Shown here one piece after another: positions 44,229-54,010 of a stretch of DNA of 64,000 bases; position 1 is the stretch's first letter, and every line of letters starts with the position of its first letter. The stretch comes from Apibacter muscae. Lineage in GTDB: Bacteria > Bacteroidota > Bacteroidia > Flavobacteriales > Weeksellaceae. The stretch spans positions 1-64,000 of the forward strand of contig NZ_SELG01000024.1 in NCBI RefSeq assembly GCF_007845635.1, given 5' to 3'. A program made the position numbers and the translations under genes. The notes beneath the pieces were generated by a model that was not told where the DNA came from, did no database searches, and was given only the letters and a program-made list of their open reading frames with translations.

Positions 44229-45947
44229 ATGGCTACAATTTCAAGACAAGAAAACTACAATCTATTTGGTCCTACAGTAGGAGATAAAATCCGATTAGGA
44301 AATACAGATTTATATATAGAAATAGAAAAAGATTTAAAAGGATATGGCGATGAAAACGTTTATGGGGGAGGAAAAACTCTCCGTGACGGTATGGGACTTG
44401 CCAATACTATTACTGAAGATGAAGGCTCTTTAGACCTAGTTATCACTAATGTAACTATCATTGATGCTAAATTAGGTATTATAAAAGCAGACGTTGGTAT
44501 TAAAGACGGAAAAATTGCCGGAATTGGAAAATCTGGAAATCCAAATACAATGGACGGTGTAGATCCAGACCTAGTAACAGGTGCTTCTACAGATGCAATC
44601 TCAGGAGAACATTTAATTTTAACTGCTGGAGGTATCGATGGACACGTTCACTATATTGCTCCTCAACAAATTGATCATGCACTGAGCAACGGTATAACTA
44701 CTTTATTTGGTGGGGGTATTGGTCCATCAGACGGTACCAATGGTACAACTGTTACATCTGGTAAATGGAATACCGAAAAAATGTTCCAAGCGATCGAAGG
44801 ATTACCTGTTAACATAGGACTTTTAGGAAAAGGAAACTGCTCCACGGAAAGACCTATTGAAGATCAAATTATAGCTGGAGTTGCCGGATTAAAAATTCAC
44901 GAAGACTGGGGTTCTACTATGGCATCCATAAGAGCCTCCATGAATGTTGCTGATCGTATGGATGTACAGGTGGCTATTCACTCAGATACTTTAAATGAAG
45001 CTGGATTTGTGGAAGATACAATCGCTGCCATTGACGGTAGAACCATACATACTTATCACACAGAAGGTGCTGGTGGAGGACATGCTCCTGACTTATTGAA
45101 AGTTGCTTCTATGTCTAACGTTCTTCCATCCTCAACCAATCCTACTTTACCATTCGGTATTAATTCCCAAGCAGAGTTGTTTGATATGATTATGGTATGC
45201 CACAATCTAAATCCTAAAATTCCATCTGATGTTGCTTTTGCAGAAAGTCGTGTTCGTCCAGAAACACAAGCTGCTGAGAATATTTTGCACGATTTAGGAG
45301 TATTATCAATGGTTTCCTCTGACTCACAAGCCATGGGACGTATTGGAGAATCTTTCTTAAGAACCTTCCAAATGGCTTCTTATATGAAAAATGCTAAAGG
45401 TAAATTAAAAGAGGATTCAGCTGATAATGATAATTTTAGAGTTTTGCGTTACATTGCTAAAATAACACTTAACCCTGCTATTACTTTTGGTATTTCTGAT
45501 GTGGTAGGATCTATTGAAAAAGGAAAATTTGCCGATTTAGTTCTATGGAGTCCAAGTATGTTTGCAGCTAAACCTAAAATGGTTATTAAAGGAGGATTTA
45601 TAACTTGGTCTGAAATGGGAGATCCTAATGCATCTTTACCTACTCCACAACCAATTATTTACCGTCCGATGTTTGGTGCTTATGGGAAAGCCATGCCTCA
45701 AACTTCAATGACTTTCGTATCTAAAGCCGCTTACGATTTAGGAATCAAAGAAAAATTAGGTTTGGAAAAAATTGTACACCCTGTTAGTCATACTCGCCAA
45801 TTAACTAAGAATGATATGATTTATAACGGTGGAACACCAAACATCGAAGTTAATCCAGAAACTTTTGAAGTTCTTATTGATGGGCAACCGGCACACGTGG
45901 CACCTGCAAAAGAATTCTCACTAGGTCAACTATACTTCTTTAGCTAA
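44229..45947 (+). CDS. ureC: urease subunit alpha (catalytic)
   Basis: This 572-residue nickel enzyme hydrolyses urea to ammonia and carbamate. All catalytic residues are visible: the HVH motif (H139, H141), the carbamylated lysine K222 in LKIHEDWG, H251 in VAIHSD, H277 in TYHTEG, the flap C324-H325 in MVCHNLNP, and D365 in VSSDSQAMGR. The enzyme should therefore be active once nickel is loaded. Length is standard. A 16-bp inverted repeat lies just after the stop, between it and the accessory genes. Confidence 0.99.
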   Translation: MATISRQENYNLFGPTVGDKIRLGNTDLYIEIEKDLKGYGDENVYGGGKTLRDGMGLANTITEDEGSLDLVITNVTIIDAKLGIIKADVGIKDGKIAGIGKSGNPNTMDGVDPDLVTGASTDAISGEHLILTAGGIDGHVHYIAPQQIDHALSNGITTLFGGGIGPSDGTNGTTVTSGKWNTEKMFQAIEGLPVNIGLLGKGNCSTERPIEDQIIAGVAGLKIHEDWGSTMASIRASMNVADRMDVQVAIHSDTLNEAGFVEDTIAAIDGRTIHTYHTEGAGGGHAPDLLKVASMSNVLPSSTNPTLPFGINSQAELFDMIMVCHNLNPKIPSDVAFAESRVRPETQAAENILHDLGVLSMVSSDSQAMGRIGESFLRTFQMASYMKNAKGKLKEDSADNDNFRVLRYIAKITLNPAITFGISDVVGSIEKGKFADLVLWSPSMFAAKPKMVIKGGFITWSEMGDPNASLPTPQPIIYRPMFGAYGKAMPQTSMTFVSKAAYDLGIKEKLGLEKIVHPVSHTRQLTKNDMIYNGGTPNIEVNPETFEVLIDGQPAHVAPAKEFSLGQLYFFS

Positions 45948-45960
45948 ATTTTAGCTACCT

Positions 45961-45999
45961 AAAGCTTATATCTTATCACAAAAATAAGATATAAGCTTT
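45961..45999. repeat. 16-bp perfect inverted repeat between ureC and ureE
   Basis: AAAGCTTATATCTTAT (45961-45976) pairs perfectly with 45984-45999 around a 7-nt loop. No T-run follows on either strand, so it is not a typical intrinsic terminator. In an operon mRNA it could stabilise the ureABC part or slow processing, giving more structural than accessory protein. This role is inferred. Confidence 0.65.
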
Positions 46000-46042
46000 A
46001 CATTTATCACAAACCAAGCACAAATTAAATTATTATAAAAAT

Positions 46043-46690
46043 ATGGAAGTTTATAGTGAAATATTAGGAAATGTGAATAATTCTGACGATTGGAATCACA
46101 AATTACAAAACGTAGAAATTGAACATATTTTTTTAGATCAATGGGCTGCACAAAAAAGTCGTTTGCTAGCCAAAGGAGATCAAGGAAATGAATATCCAAT
46201 CGCTTTAAAAAGAGGTTCTCAAGTTACTGATGGAGATATTATATACTATTCTCCCGAAGATAATAAGGCTGTTGTTATTAAAATTGAACTAAATCCTGTT
46301 TTAGTTATTGATTTAAGTGATTTAGTTACTAAATCACCGGAAGACATTATTCGTATCACCGTAGAATTAGCTCATGCAATAGGAAATCAACATTGGCCTG
46401 CGGTTGTAAAAGGTACAACGGTTTACGTACCTCTTACCGTTACAGAAAAAGTAATGCTTACAGTAATAGATACCCATCATATTGAAGGAATTAAATACCA
46501 ATTTAAAAAAGGGCAAGAGGTTATATCAAATTTAGAACCCCAAGAAATAAGAAAATTATTTGGTGGTGCGAGTCATGAAATACATGGTTTTGAACACGGT
46601 CATGCTCATAGTCACAACCACAGCCATTCAACCAGTCATACACATACCCATTACGATGAAAATGGCAACCCTCACACGCACACGCATTAA
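46043..46690 (+). CDS. ureE: urease accessory protein UreE (nickel metallochaperone)
   Basis: This 215-residue protein delivers nickel to the apo-urease complex. The N-terminal two-thirds has the UreE beta domain and the C-terminal ferredoxin-like dimer domain, with ELAHAIGNQHWPAVVKG containing the conserved nickel-site His. The C-terminus is a His-rich tail with 14 histidines in about 38 residues (HEIHGFEHGHAHSHNHSH onward), a nickel-storing extension. It follows the ureC-ureE hairpin. Confidence 0.97.
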   Translation: MEVYSEILGNVNNSDDWNHKLQNVEIEHIFLDQWAAQKSRLLAKGDQGNEYPIALKRGSQVTDGDIIYYSPEDNKAVVIKIELNPVLVIDLSDLVTKSPEDIIRITVELAHAIGNQHWPAVVKGTTVYVPLTVTEKVMLTVIDTHHIEGIKYQFKKGQEVISNLEPQEIRKLFGGASHEIHGFEHGHAHSHNHSHSTSHTHTHYDENGNPHTHTH

Positions 46691-46707
46691 CATAAAATAA
46701 TACATTC

Positions 46708-47400
46708 ATGTCTATCAATATACTTTCACTCATGAGGCTTATTCAATTAAGCGATTCCGCCTTTCCCATTGGGACATTTTCATTCTCCAATGGACTTGAA
46801 ACAGCAATTCATGAGAAAATTGTTTACGATGCACAAACTCTAGAAGATTTTACCAGATCTATTGCTCTACAAGCTGCCTACAGTGATGGAATTGCCACAC
46901 TACTAGCTTACAGAGCGGCTTTAGAAAAAGATTACCAAGAGATTGTGAATATTGATAATCAATTATTTATGTTTAAAATGAATGATGAAGCTCGCTTAAT
47001 GCAAAAAAGGATGGGAAGAAAAATGGCTGAGATTTCCATTGACTTACTTGACAATGAATTGTTAGTTAAATGGCTAAAGGACATAAAAGATGAAAAAACT
47101 CCAGGCACCTTTCCCATTGCACAAGCCTTAGCTTTTGCTTCTGAAAATCTTTCCGAAGTTGAATTGTTTACTTCTCACCAATATGGAGCTATCAACATGA
47201 TCTTGGGGGCAGCACTTAGAGCTGTTAAAGTCTCTCATTTTGATACCCAACGTATTTTATACAAACTCTCTGAGCAAACTCAAGAATTGTACGAAGAGGT
47301 TCGTCTACTTTCTCTGGAAGACATGAACTCTTTTGTACCTCAAATAGATATTCTTGCCTCCTTGCATGAAAAAGGTAAGATGAGAATGTTTATGAATTAA
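46708..47400 (+). CDS. ureF: urease accessory protein UreF
   Basis: This 230-residue all-helical protein links UreG to UreD in the urease maturation complex. It has the UreF opening LMRLIQLSDSAFPIGTFSFSNGLETAI and a conserved QALAFASENL and YGAINMILGAALRAVKVSH region. It follows ureE by 17 bp. The first ATG is used; MRLIQLSDSA could also mark an internal start at 46732. Confidence 0.95.
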   Translation: MSINILSLMRLIQLSDSAFPIGTFSFSNGLETAIHEKIVYDAQTLEDFTRSIALQAAYSDGIATLLAYRAALEKDYQEIVNIDNQLFMFKMNDEARLMQKRMGRKMAEISIDLLDNELLVKWLKDIKDEKTPGTFPIAQALAFASENLSEVELFTSHQYGAINMILGAALRAVKVSHFDTQRILYKLSEQTQELYEEVRLLSLEDMNSFVPQIDILASLHEKGKMRMFMN

Positions 47401-47451
47401 AATAAATAAATTAAATAAACTAAGTTTTAACTCAATTAAAATAATAAAGAT

Positions 47452-48081
47452 ATGAGTAATAATATTTGTAGAATTGGTGTTGGAGGACCGGTAGGTTCTG
47501 GTAAAACAGCACTTATAGAAGCTCTTACTCCTAAACTTTTAGAAAAAGGATTAAAAGTAATTATAATAACCAACGATATAGTAACTACAGAAGATGCTAA
47601 ACATGTTAGAAAAACATTGAGCGGTATTTTGCCTGAAGAACAAATTGTGGGCGTGGAAACTGGTGCTTGCCCTCACACTGCAGTTAGAGAAGATCCTTCC
47701 ATGAATATAGCAGCAGCCGAAGAATTAGAAGCTAAATTCCCGGATAGCGATGTATTGTTTATTGAATCCGGAGGGGATAATCTAACCTTAACCTTTAGCC
47801 CTGCCTTGGTAGATTTTTTTATGTACGTAATTGATGTGGCTGCTGGAGACAAAATTCCTAGGAAAAATGGTCCTGGTGTTGCTCAAGCAGATATAATGGT
47901 AATCAATAAGACCGATTTAGCCCCTTATGTAAATGCTAGTTTAGAGGTGATGGATAGAGATTCTAAAACCTTAAGAGGTGATAAACCATTTGTTTTCACC
48001 AACTGCATGACTGGTGAGGGTCTTGATGAATTGGTTGATCTAATCTGTCGAATTGCTCTATTTGATAAAGTGAAAAAATAA
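47452..48081 (+). CDS. ureG: urease accessory GTPase UreG
   Basis: This 209-residue SIMIBI-class GTPase powers nickel delivery. The P-loop [11 protein letters not shown] (residues 9-19), the metal-binding CPH motif in [16 protein letters not shown], and the guanine-specific NKTD in [11 protein letters not shown] are all intact. It has no N-terminal His-rich extension; the His-rich segment of the system is on UreE. ureD starts 3 bp after its stop. Confidence 0.98.
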   Translation: MSNNICRIGVGGPVGSGKTALIEALTPKLLEKGLKVIIITNDIVTTEDAKHVRKTLSGILPEEQIVGVETGACPHTAVREDPSMNIAAAEELEAKFPDSDVLFIESGGDNLTLTFSPALVDFFMYVIDVAAGDKIPRKNGPGVAQADIMVINKTDLAPYVNASLEVMDRDSKTLRGDKPFVFTNCMTGEGLDELVDLICRIALFDKVKK

Positions 48082-48083
48082 AA

Positions 48084-49013
48084 ATGGCTATTAGTAAAGT
48101 AGATTTTTCGTCCGCTAAAGAAATGGCTCCTTATCTAGAGCAACCTAAAGCTATGTATGTAGGAGCCCCTGGTAAAACAGGATATTTATTTATGGGATTT
48201 GAACTGGACAAATCTGGAAAATCCATAATGAGAGATTTGGACAGAAGATCTCCCATCATTGTACAGCAAGAGCTTTATTTTGACGAAGAGATGCCAGAAA
48301 TGCCTTGTGTTTATATTCTTTCTGCCGGAGGTCCTAACATAGACGGTGACAGATACGAACAAAACATTACGGTTAGAAAAGATGCTTTTGCTTTCGTATC
48401 TACCGGAGCTGCCACTAAGCTGTCTGAAATGAAATACAATTATTCCGGTCTTAAACAGGAATTTGTATTGGAAGATCACGCATATTTAGAATTTTTGCCT
48501 GAACCTTTAATTCCTTGCCGACATACGAGGTTTATTTCAGATACCAAACTTGTAATTGCACCTACGGCAACTCTCTTTTATTCTGAAGTTTTTATGGGAG
48601 GGCGTAAACACTATGGTGATGGTGAACTTTTTGAATATGATATTTTATCGGTGTGTTGTCATGGAGAACGTCCCGATGGGGAGCAATTGTTTAGAGAAAA
48701 ATTTATTATAGATCCTAATAAATATTCTCCTCGGAATTTGGGCGTGATGCATAATTACGACGTATTTGCGAATGTAATTGTGATGACTCCTAAAGAACAT
48801 GCTGACAAGATCTATGAGCAAATTACTCCTTTTATTGATAATGATAAACAGATAGCAGCGGGTATAACTTATTTGCCTAACCAAAGTGGATTGCTATTTA
48901 AAGTATTAGGGATGGAACCTGGTCCGGTAAAAAAAGTAATTAGAGATTTTTGCTCTAAAGTACGATTACAAGTAAAAGGAAAACCAGTTCCTGCTGAATT
49001 TCCTTGGAGATAA
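48084..49013 (+). CDS. ureD: urease accessory protein UreD
   Basis: This 309-residue scaffold (called UreH in some species) binds apo-urease and UreF-UreG and forms the nickel tunnel. It carries typical blocks such as PIIVQQELYFDEEMPEMPCVYILSAGGPNIDGDRY and PCRHTRFISDTKLVIAPTATLFYSEVFMGGRKHYGDGE. It lies two bases after ureG and is followed 27 bp later by the urea transporter. The full set of accessory genes is thus present. Confidence 0.95.
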   Translation: MAISKVDFSSAKEMAPYLEQPKAMYVGAPGKTGYLFMGFELDKSGKSIMRDLDRRSPIIVQQELYFDEEMPEMPCVYILSAGGPNIDGDRYEQNITVRKDAFAFVSTGAATKLSEMKYNYSGLKQEFVLEDHAYLEFLPEPLIPCRHTRFISDTKLVIAPTATLFYSEVFMGGRKHYGDGELFEYDILSVCCHGERPDGEQLFREKFIIDPNKYSPRNLGVMHNYDVFANVIVMTPKEHADKIYEQITPFIDNDKQIAAGITYLPNQSGLLFKVLGMEPGPVKKVIRDFCSKVRLQVKGKPVPAEFPWR

Positions 49014-49040
49014 TATATAACTAATTAACACTAAAAAATC

Positions 49041-50003
49041 ATGGAAACAATTACAACTAAACCAAGCACAAAGTTTTGCCACTTATTTTCAATGGACTTT
49101 ATAAAAATTATATTTAAAGGATCCGGACAAGTGATGTTTCAAAACAATATTTGGACCGGCGTACTGTTTTTATTGGGTATTTTTGTAGGTGCATATCAAG
49201 AAGGTCAGGGCTTAGTAGCTTGGGGGGCTTTAGTCGGATTACTTACTTCTACAATCACCGCTTACTTCCTACCACTTTCCAGTGATGATAACGAAAACGG
49301 TTTATGGGGGTTCAACGGTATTTTAGTCGGCTGTGCATTTCTAACTTTTTTGGGAAATACCCCGTATACATGGATTGCTTTGATTGTATGTGCCATGCTA
49401 ACATCATCAGTACGGTTAGCATTTAACAACGTTATGGCTTCATGGGGAATTAATTCATTAACTTTTCCTTTCGTATTTCTTACTTGGATATTTTTATTTA
49501 GTGCAAGAGTATTGCAAGGAATTCCTCCTACACATATGTCTGAGCCTGTACTTAGCTCTGCTATCAATCCCAGCTTGGATTTGTCGATCTCTCATCTACT
49601 TATTTATTGGTTAAAAGGCATTTCACAAGTGTTCCTTATAAACTCTTGGGTTACCGGTATAATTTTTTTAATAGCATTATTTATTAGTAATAAATGGGCT
49701 GCTATCTGGGCAGCATTAGCTTCAGCCATAGCGTTATTTGCAGCTATAATGTTTAAAGCTCCGGGTAGTGATATTGCTAACGGATTGTATGGGTTTAGTG
49801 CTGTATTAACCGGCATCGCTTTAGGTATGACTTTCTATAAAGTTAGCCATAAAACCGCTGCATGGGCATTTCTAGGTATTATTGCAACTGTTTTTGTACA
49901 AGCAGGAATGAATGGTATGCTAGAACCGTTTGGACTACCGTCTTTAACTGCTCCTTTTTGTTTAACCACTTGGTTGTTCCTACTACCTAGGTTTAAATTT
50001 TAA
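49041..50003 (+). CDS. urea transporter (UT family)
   Basis: This 320-residue inner-membrane channel has two homologous halves. The first has LWGFNGILVGCAFLTFL and NSLTFPFVFLTWIFL; the second has LYGFSAVLTGIALGMTF and PSLTAPFCLTTWLFLLP. These are the paired signature repeats of the UT family and define the urea pore. It is not the UreI acid-gated type. As the eighth gene of the operon it supplies urea to the cytoplasmic enzyme. Confidence 0.93.
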   Translation: METITTKPSTKFCHLFSMDFIKIIFKGSGQVMFQNNIWTGVLFLLGIFVGAYQEGQGLVAWGALVGLLTSTITAYFLPLSSDDNENGLWGFNGILVGCAFLTFLGNTPYTWIALIVCAMLTSSVRLAFNNVMASWGINSLTFPFVFLTWIFLFSARVLQGIPPTHMSEPVLSSAINPSLDLSISHLLIYWLKGISQVFLINSWVTGIIFLIALFISNKWAAIWAALASAIALFAAIMFKAPGSDIANGLYGFSAVLTGIALGMTFYKVSHKTAAWAFLGIIATVFVQAGMNGMLEPFGLPSLTAPFCLTTWLFLLPRFKF

Positions 50004-50047
50004 ATTCATTTTTATAATGGAGAAATAACTTTTATTATATCTTATTT

Positions 50048-51409
50048 ATGCTACAAAAAAAAATGGTAGACATGGATCACATGCCTCTTCGATGGGGGCA
50101 TGTGAAAATATTTTTTATCTCTTCCTTAGGTCAAGCCTTGGGTGCTGGCTTAGCCACTCTCATAGGTATAATTATACCTATGATTCAAATGTTAATCCAT
50201 CCGGAATTAACTTCTTTTTCTCAAGGAATTATCTCCTGCATGAGTTTATTAGGAATAGTGGTAGGATCTTCGCTAATAGGAGATTTAAGCGATAAACATG
50301 GCTATTTAAAACTATTCAGGATTTGCCCCTTGTTAATTTTAGGAGCCTCCTTAATTGGCTATTTTTTCGATCACGTATGGATTTTAGCCTTTTGTTTATT
50401 TTTAATGGGAATAGGAATTGGTGGCGAATACAGCCTAGGTTCTGACTATATTTCAGAAATCATGCCCGACCGATGGAAATTATTTATGGTAGGAGCTGCA
50501 AAATCAACCTCTGCCATAGGTAGTATTGTTGTTGCAACAATCAGTTATTTTTTATTAATAAAATGGCAAAATCCTATGCATTGGAATTTTCTATTGCTCC
50601 TTATATCTGCACTATCACTTCTCATGTTTCTATTAAGAATTCGTTTTGCACAAAGTCCGGGTTGGCTAATCGCTCATGGACAAATTGAAAAAGCAGAAAT
50701 TGCCGTTAAATATTTTTTGGGCAACGATGTGAAAATTGGAGATATTAAAAATAAACCTGTTGATATCAAAGACCCCAATCTTAAAGATTTTCTAAGTAAG
50801 GATAATTTAAAGAAAGTAATTTTTAGCGGAGTTCCTTGGGCATGCGAAGGCCTAGGAGTTTATGGTTTAGGCATATTTTTACCGATTCTTGTCTTGGCTT
50901 TAGGCTTAGAACCTTCTAAACAAGACCCCTTTGATAAAATAATCAGTTCCGTTAAGATTACCACCTTTATCAATATATTTGTTCTTATCGGCTTTATACT
51001 CGGTCTTTTTATAGTAAATAAAATTAATCATTTAAAAATACAAGTTTGGGGATTTACTTTAAGCTCTTTGGGTTTAATTTTATTACTGGTTGGGTATAAA
51101 TTAGGTCTTTCTACTTGGGTTTTTGTTTTAGGTTTTTTAATTTTTGAACTGTTCTTGAACGCCGGTCCTCATTTAATGACCTTTATTATTCCTCCGCAAA
51201 TCTATTCCATAGAGGAAAGAGGTACAGGTGTTGGTTTGGCAGCCTCGATAGGCAAAATAGGAGCTGTTATTGCTGTTTTCTTTATTCCTAACTTATTAAA
51301 ATGGGGTGGGATTGAATTGGTTTTAATTGTTTCAATCCTTGTTAACTTATTAGGGGCTTTTATTACCCAATATTATGGAAGAAAAATTCCTGAAATTAAT
51401 AAGAATTGA
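50048..51409 (+). CDS. MFS transporter (metabolite/H+ symporter type)
   Basis: This 453-residue carrier has about 12 membrane helices. The loop GDLSDKHGYLKLFR after helix 2 and the segment GIGIGGEYSLGSDYISEIMPDRWK at helix 4-5 are hallmarks of the metabolite:H+ symporter or sugar-transporter branch of the MFS. It follows the urea transporter by 44 bp and ends the co-directional urease block. Substrate cannot be read from sequence; an organic acid, ammonia-linked metabolite or unrelated solute are all possible. Confidence 0.85.
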   Translation: MLQKKMVDMDHMPLRWGHVKIFFISSLGQALGAGLATLIGIIIPMIQMLIHPELTSFSQGIISCMSLLGIVVGSSLIGDLSDKHGYLKLFRICPLLILGASLIGYFFDHVWILAFCLFLMGIGIGGEYSLGSDYISEIMPDRWKLFMVGAAKSTSAIGSIVVATISYFLLIKWQNPMHWNFLLLLISALSLLMFLLRIRFAQSPGWLIAHGQIEKAEIAVKYFLGNDVKIGDIKNKPVDIKDPNLKDFLSKDNLKKVIFSGVPWACEGLGVYGLGIFLPILVLALGLEPSKQDPFDKIISSVKITTFINIFVLIGFILGLFIVNKINHLKIQVWGFTLSSLGLILLLVGYKLGLSTWVFVLGFLIFELFLNAGPHLMTFIIPPQIYSIEERGTGVGLAASIGKIGAVIAVFFIPNLLKWGGIELVLIVSILVNLLGAFITQYYGRKIPEINKN

Positions 51410-51499
51410 TACTTATTTATTTTTATACGCTTTTAACGAATGAATTTTAAAAAAAATAAATTTGAATAGCTTTAAATGTTAAGGACATTACCGGAAATC

Positions 51500-52273
51500 T
51501 TAATCTAATTTTTCACCAAAAGGTAAAATAAAATCTTTCTCATTTTTATTAATGACCACGAAGCTCATATTATAGACAGCTTCTAACAAATTTAAATCTG
51601 GTACAGAGGGATCTTCAGCTGTATGAACATGGCCGTCGTGCAAATAATAATAATGATCTGCATATTGAAAGGCCAACGTAGGATTATGCATTATGGAAAC
51701 TACAGTAAACCCTTGGGTTGAATATTTTTTTAATTTCTCCATTAAATGATGTTGGTAATATACATCTAAATGGTTGGTGGGTTCATCTAATAGAAGGATT
51801 TTAGGATTTTGCATTAAAAGTCTTCCTATCATCGTAATTTGTTGCTCACCTCCTGAAAGTTGATTGATGGGTTTATCTTTTAAATGATAAATAGATAAAT
51901 CCTTCATTATTTCTTCAGCCATTTCTTGATCAGAATCTTTCACACTAAATCCTGAAAATGCGGTTCTACCTGTTAGTAAAACTTCATTAACCGTAAAGGA
52001 AAAAACAAATTGATGAAACTGTGGTAAAAAACCAATTAAGTGGGCACGTTCTTTAAAACTTATCGTTTCCATGTTCTTATTAAATATCTTGATTTCTCCA
52101 CGATACCCCTTTAGCAATCCTGCTATAATTTTAAATAAGGTTGATTTACCTCCTCCATTAATACCTAATAAAACTGAAAACTTATTTTCTATAAAGGAAA
52201 CATTTAGTTTTTTTAGTACTGGTTTATCACTGTAAGAAAACTCAAGGTTATTTATCTCTATGGCATTTTTCAT
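51500..52273 (-). CDS. FecCD-type ABC importer ATP-binding protein
   Basis: This 257-residue ATPase has Walker A GINGGGKST, the signature LSGGEQQITM and Walker B ILLLDEPTNHLD, as in FecE/BtuD. It powers the FecCD-family permease encoded directly upstream, whose stop is one base away. It is the last gene of a five-gene set on the minus strand that starts with a TonB receptor. Confidence 0.93.
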   Translation of the reverse strand: MKNAIEINNLEFSYSDKPVLKKLNVSFIENKFSVLLGINGGGKSTLFKIIAGLLKGYRGEIKIFNKNMETISFKERAHLIGFLPQFHQFVFSFTVNEVLLTGRTAFSGFSVKDSDQEMAEEIMKDLSIYHLKDKPINQLSGGEQQITMIGRLLMQNPKILLLDEPTNHLDVYYQHHLMEKLKKYSTQGFTVVSIMHNPTLAFQYADHYYYLHDGHVHTAEDPSVPDLNLLEAVYNMSFVVINKNEKDFILPFGEKLD

Positions 52274-52274
52274 G

Positions 52275-53288
52275 CTAGTTCCAGTTTAGTTTATTCTTTT
52301 TTAATAGATATACAAAAAATCCTCCTCCTAAAATGGTTGTAAAAACACCTATAGGAATTTCAAACACAAACAAAGTTCTGGATAAATCATCAATAATTAA
52401 TAAGAAAGTTCCGCCTAAAAGTATGTTTCCTGCAATTGATTTGCTGTTATCTGCTCCTAATAACATTCTTACGATATGGGGCAAGAATAATCCATAAAAA
52501 CTAATTACCCCGGCTACAGCCACGGTTGTTGTAGTCATTAAAGTAGCACAAGTAATTAAAATAAATTTATCTGGAACCGGATTTACACCTACAGCCCGAG
52601 CTGCATCATCTCCTAATGAAAGTAGATTTAATCTCCAACGATAGCGATAACAAATAAGAATTGTTAGTATTATGGGTATAAAGGATTGTTTGACTTCAAT
52701 CCAAGAAGCGGAATGTAAATTTCCCATGGTCCACTGTATAATCGCTTGTAATTTGTAAGGATCACTAATGTACTGAACTAGCGTTAGTAGGGCTATAAAG
52801 ACTCCCGAAATTATCATGCCTGATAATACTATGGTAACCGTAGAGGTTTGCTTGTTTACTGTGGCAATGAAATAGGTGAGTATTACGGCTAATATTCCTC
52901 CTACAAATGCATAAATATTTATAAAACTTAAAGTGTACACGATGGCTAATGAGGCTCCAAAAGCTGCACCTGAGGAAATTCCTAGGATATAAGAATCCAC
53001 CAGGGGGTTTCTAAACAAGGCTTGCAATACTGAACCTGAAACAGAAAGTGCAGCACCCACCATAAAGGTTAATAGAATTCGGGGTAGCCTTACATTTACC
53101 AAAATATTTTTTGTTAATTCGTAAGACCCTTGATCTCTACCAACTAATGTTTGACCTTGTAACTGATTGATTAGGCTTTTAAAAAATTGTATTGCATTTA
53201 CTTGATCGGAAGATCCAATAAACAAAGAAACTATTAATACCGGAATAGGTAATCCGTAACATAGAATTTTTGCTAACTTATTATTCAA
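52275..53288 (-). CDS. FecCD-family ABC importer permease
   Basis: This 337-residue permease has about ten helices and the FecCD signatures VRLPRILLTFMVGAALSVSGSVLQALFRNPLVDSYILGISSGAAFGA and GVISFYGLFLPHIVRMLLGADN. The family imports ferric siderophores, heme, cobalamin and sometimes nickel chelates. It works with the adjacent binding protein and ATPase, presumably as a homodimer since only one permease gene is present. Confidence 0.94.
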   Translation of the reverse strand: MNNKLAKILCYGLPIPVLIVSLFIGSSDQVNAIQFFKSLINQLQGQTLVGRDQGSYELTKNILVNVRLPRILLTFMVGAALSVSGSVLQALFRNPLVDSYILGISSGAAFGASLAIVYTLSFINIYAFVGGILAVILTYFIATVNKQTSTVTIVLSGMIISGVFIALLTLVQYISDPYKLQAIIQWTMGNLHSASWIEVKQSFIPIILTILICYRYRWRLNLLSLGDDAARAVGVNPVPDKFILITCATLMTTTTVAVAGVISFYGLFLPHIVRMLLGADNSKSIAGNILLGGTFLLIIDDLSRTLFVFEIPIGVFTTILGGGFFVYLLKKNKLNWN

Positions 53289-53311
53289 AGTACTAGTTTT
53301 AGTTTTATTCT

Positions 53312-54004
53312 TTATGGTTTTTGTGCTGAAATTTGAAACAAACTTTTCACTGAAATATCTTTATGTAATATCTCATTTTGAATTTTGTTATCAGAAACAA
53401 CATTTATAAAGCCTATTTTTTTTAATAATTCCAGATCGTAGGTAGGTCTATCGTTTTTACTTATTTCTAAATTGGCTTTAATTTTATTGGCTTCTTCCAT
53501 AATTTCTGACGGATATCTTTCATGACCTTCTTCACTGCTAAATTGAATTTTACCCATATCTCCATCAAAATTAATTAATTTCCCTTGAGGTTTTAATATA
53601 TTATAGGAGAGTTGATAAAATTTATTAACGTCTGGAAGCGTCCAAGTCATTAATCGGGTAAATACTAAATCAAAAGTATTGGATTCAAAATCTAAATTTT
53701 GTGCATCCATAACTTGATAATCAATGGATAATTTTAATTTTTGGGTTACTTCTTTTGCTTCCTCAATCATTTTCGAAGAGAGATCTACGGCAGTAACTTG
53801 ATATCCTGCTAAAGATAATAAATTTGCAAAATATCCTGAAGCTGTGCCTACTTCAAGTACTTTCTTCCCTGAAAGTGTAGGTAAAAGTTGTTTAAAATAT
53901 TGAAGCCAGTATTTGGTTTCGGGTAAATCCCAGGCATCTTCCTTTTCTTCTCTCCAGATAGTGGCTTGTTTATCCCAGTAGTTTTCTATATATTTTATTT
54001 CCAT
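53312..54004 (-). CDS. class I SAM-dependent methyltransferase
   Basis: This 230-residue enzyme has a Rossmann methyltransferase fold. Motif I is VLEVGTASGYFANLL, and the acidic end of strand 2 is VTAVDLSSKMIEEAK. Motif II is near DLVFTRLMTWTLPD. It is embedded between the binding protein and permease genes, with 6 and 23 bp gaps, so it belongs to the uptake operon. It may modify the imported ligand or a metallophore. No biosynthesis genes for such a compound are present. Confidence 0.9.
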   Translation of the reverse strand: MEIKYIENYWDKQATIWREEKEDAWDLPETKYWLQYFKQLLPTLSGKKVLEVGTASGYFANLLSLAGYQVTAVDLSSKMIEEAKEVTQKLKLSIDYQVMDAQNLDFESNTFDLVFTRLMTWTLPDVNKFYQLSYNILKPQGKLINFDGDMGKIQFSSEEGHERYPSEIMEEANKIKANLEISKNDRPTYDLELLKKIGFINVVSDNKIQNEILHKDISVKSLFQISAQKP

Positions 54005-54010
54005 TCTTAA

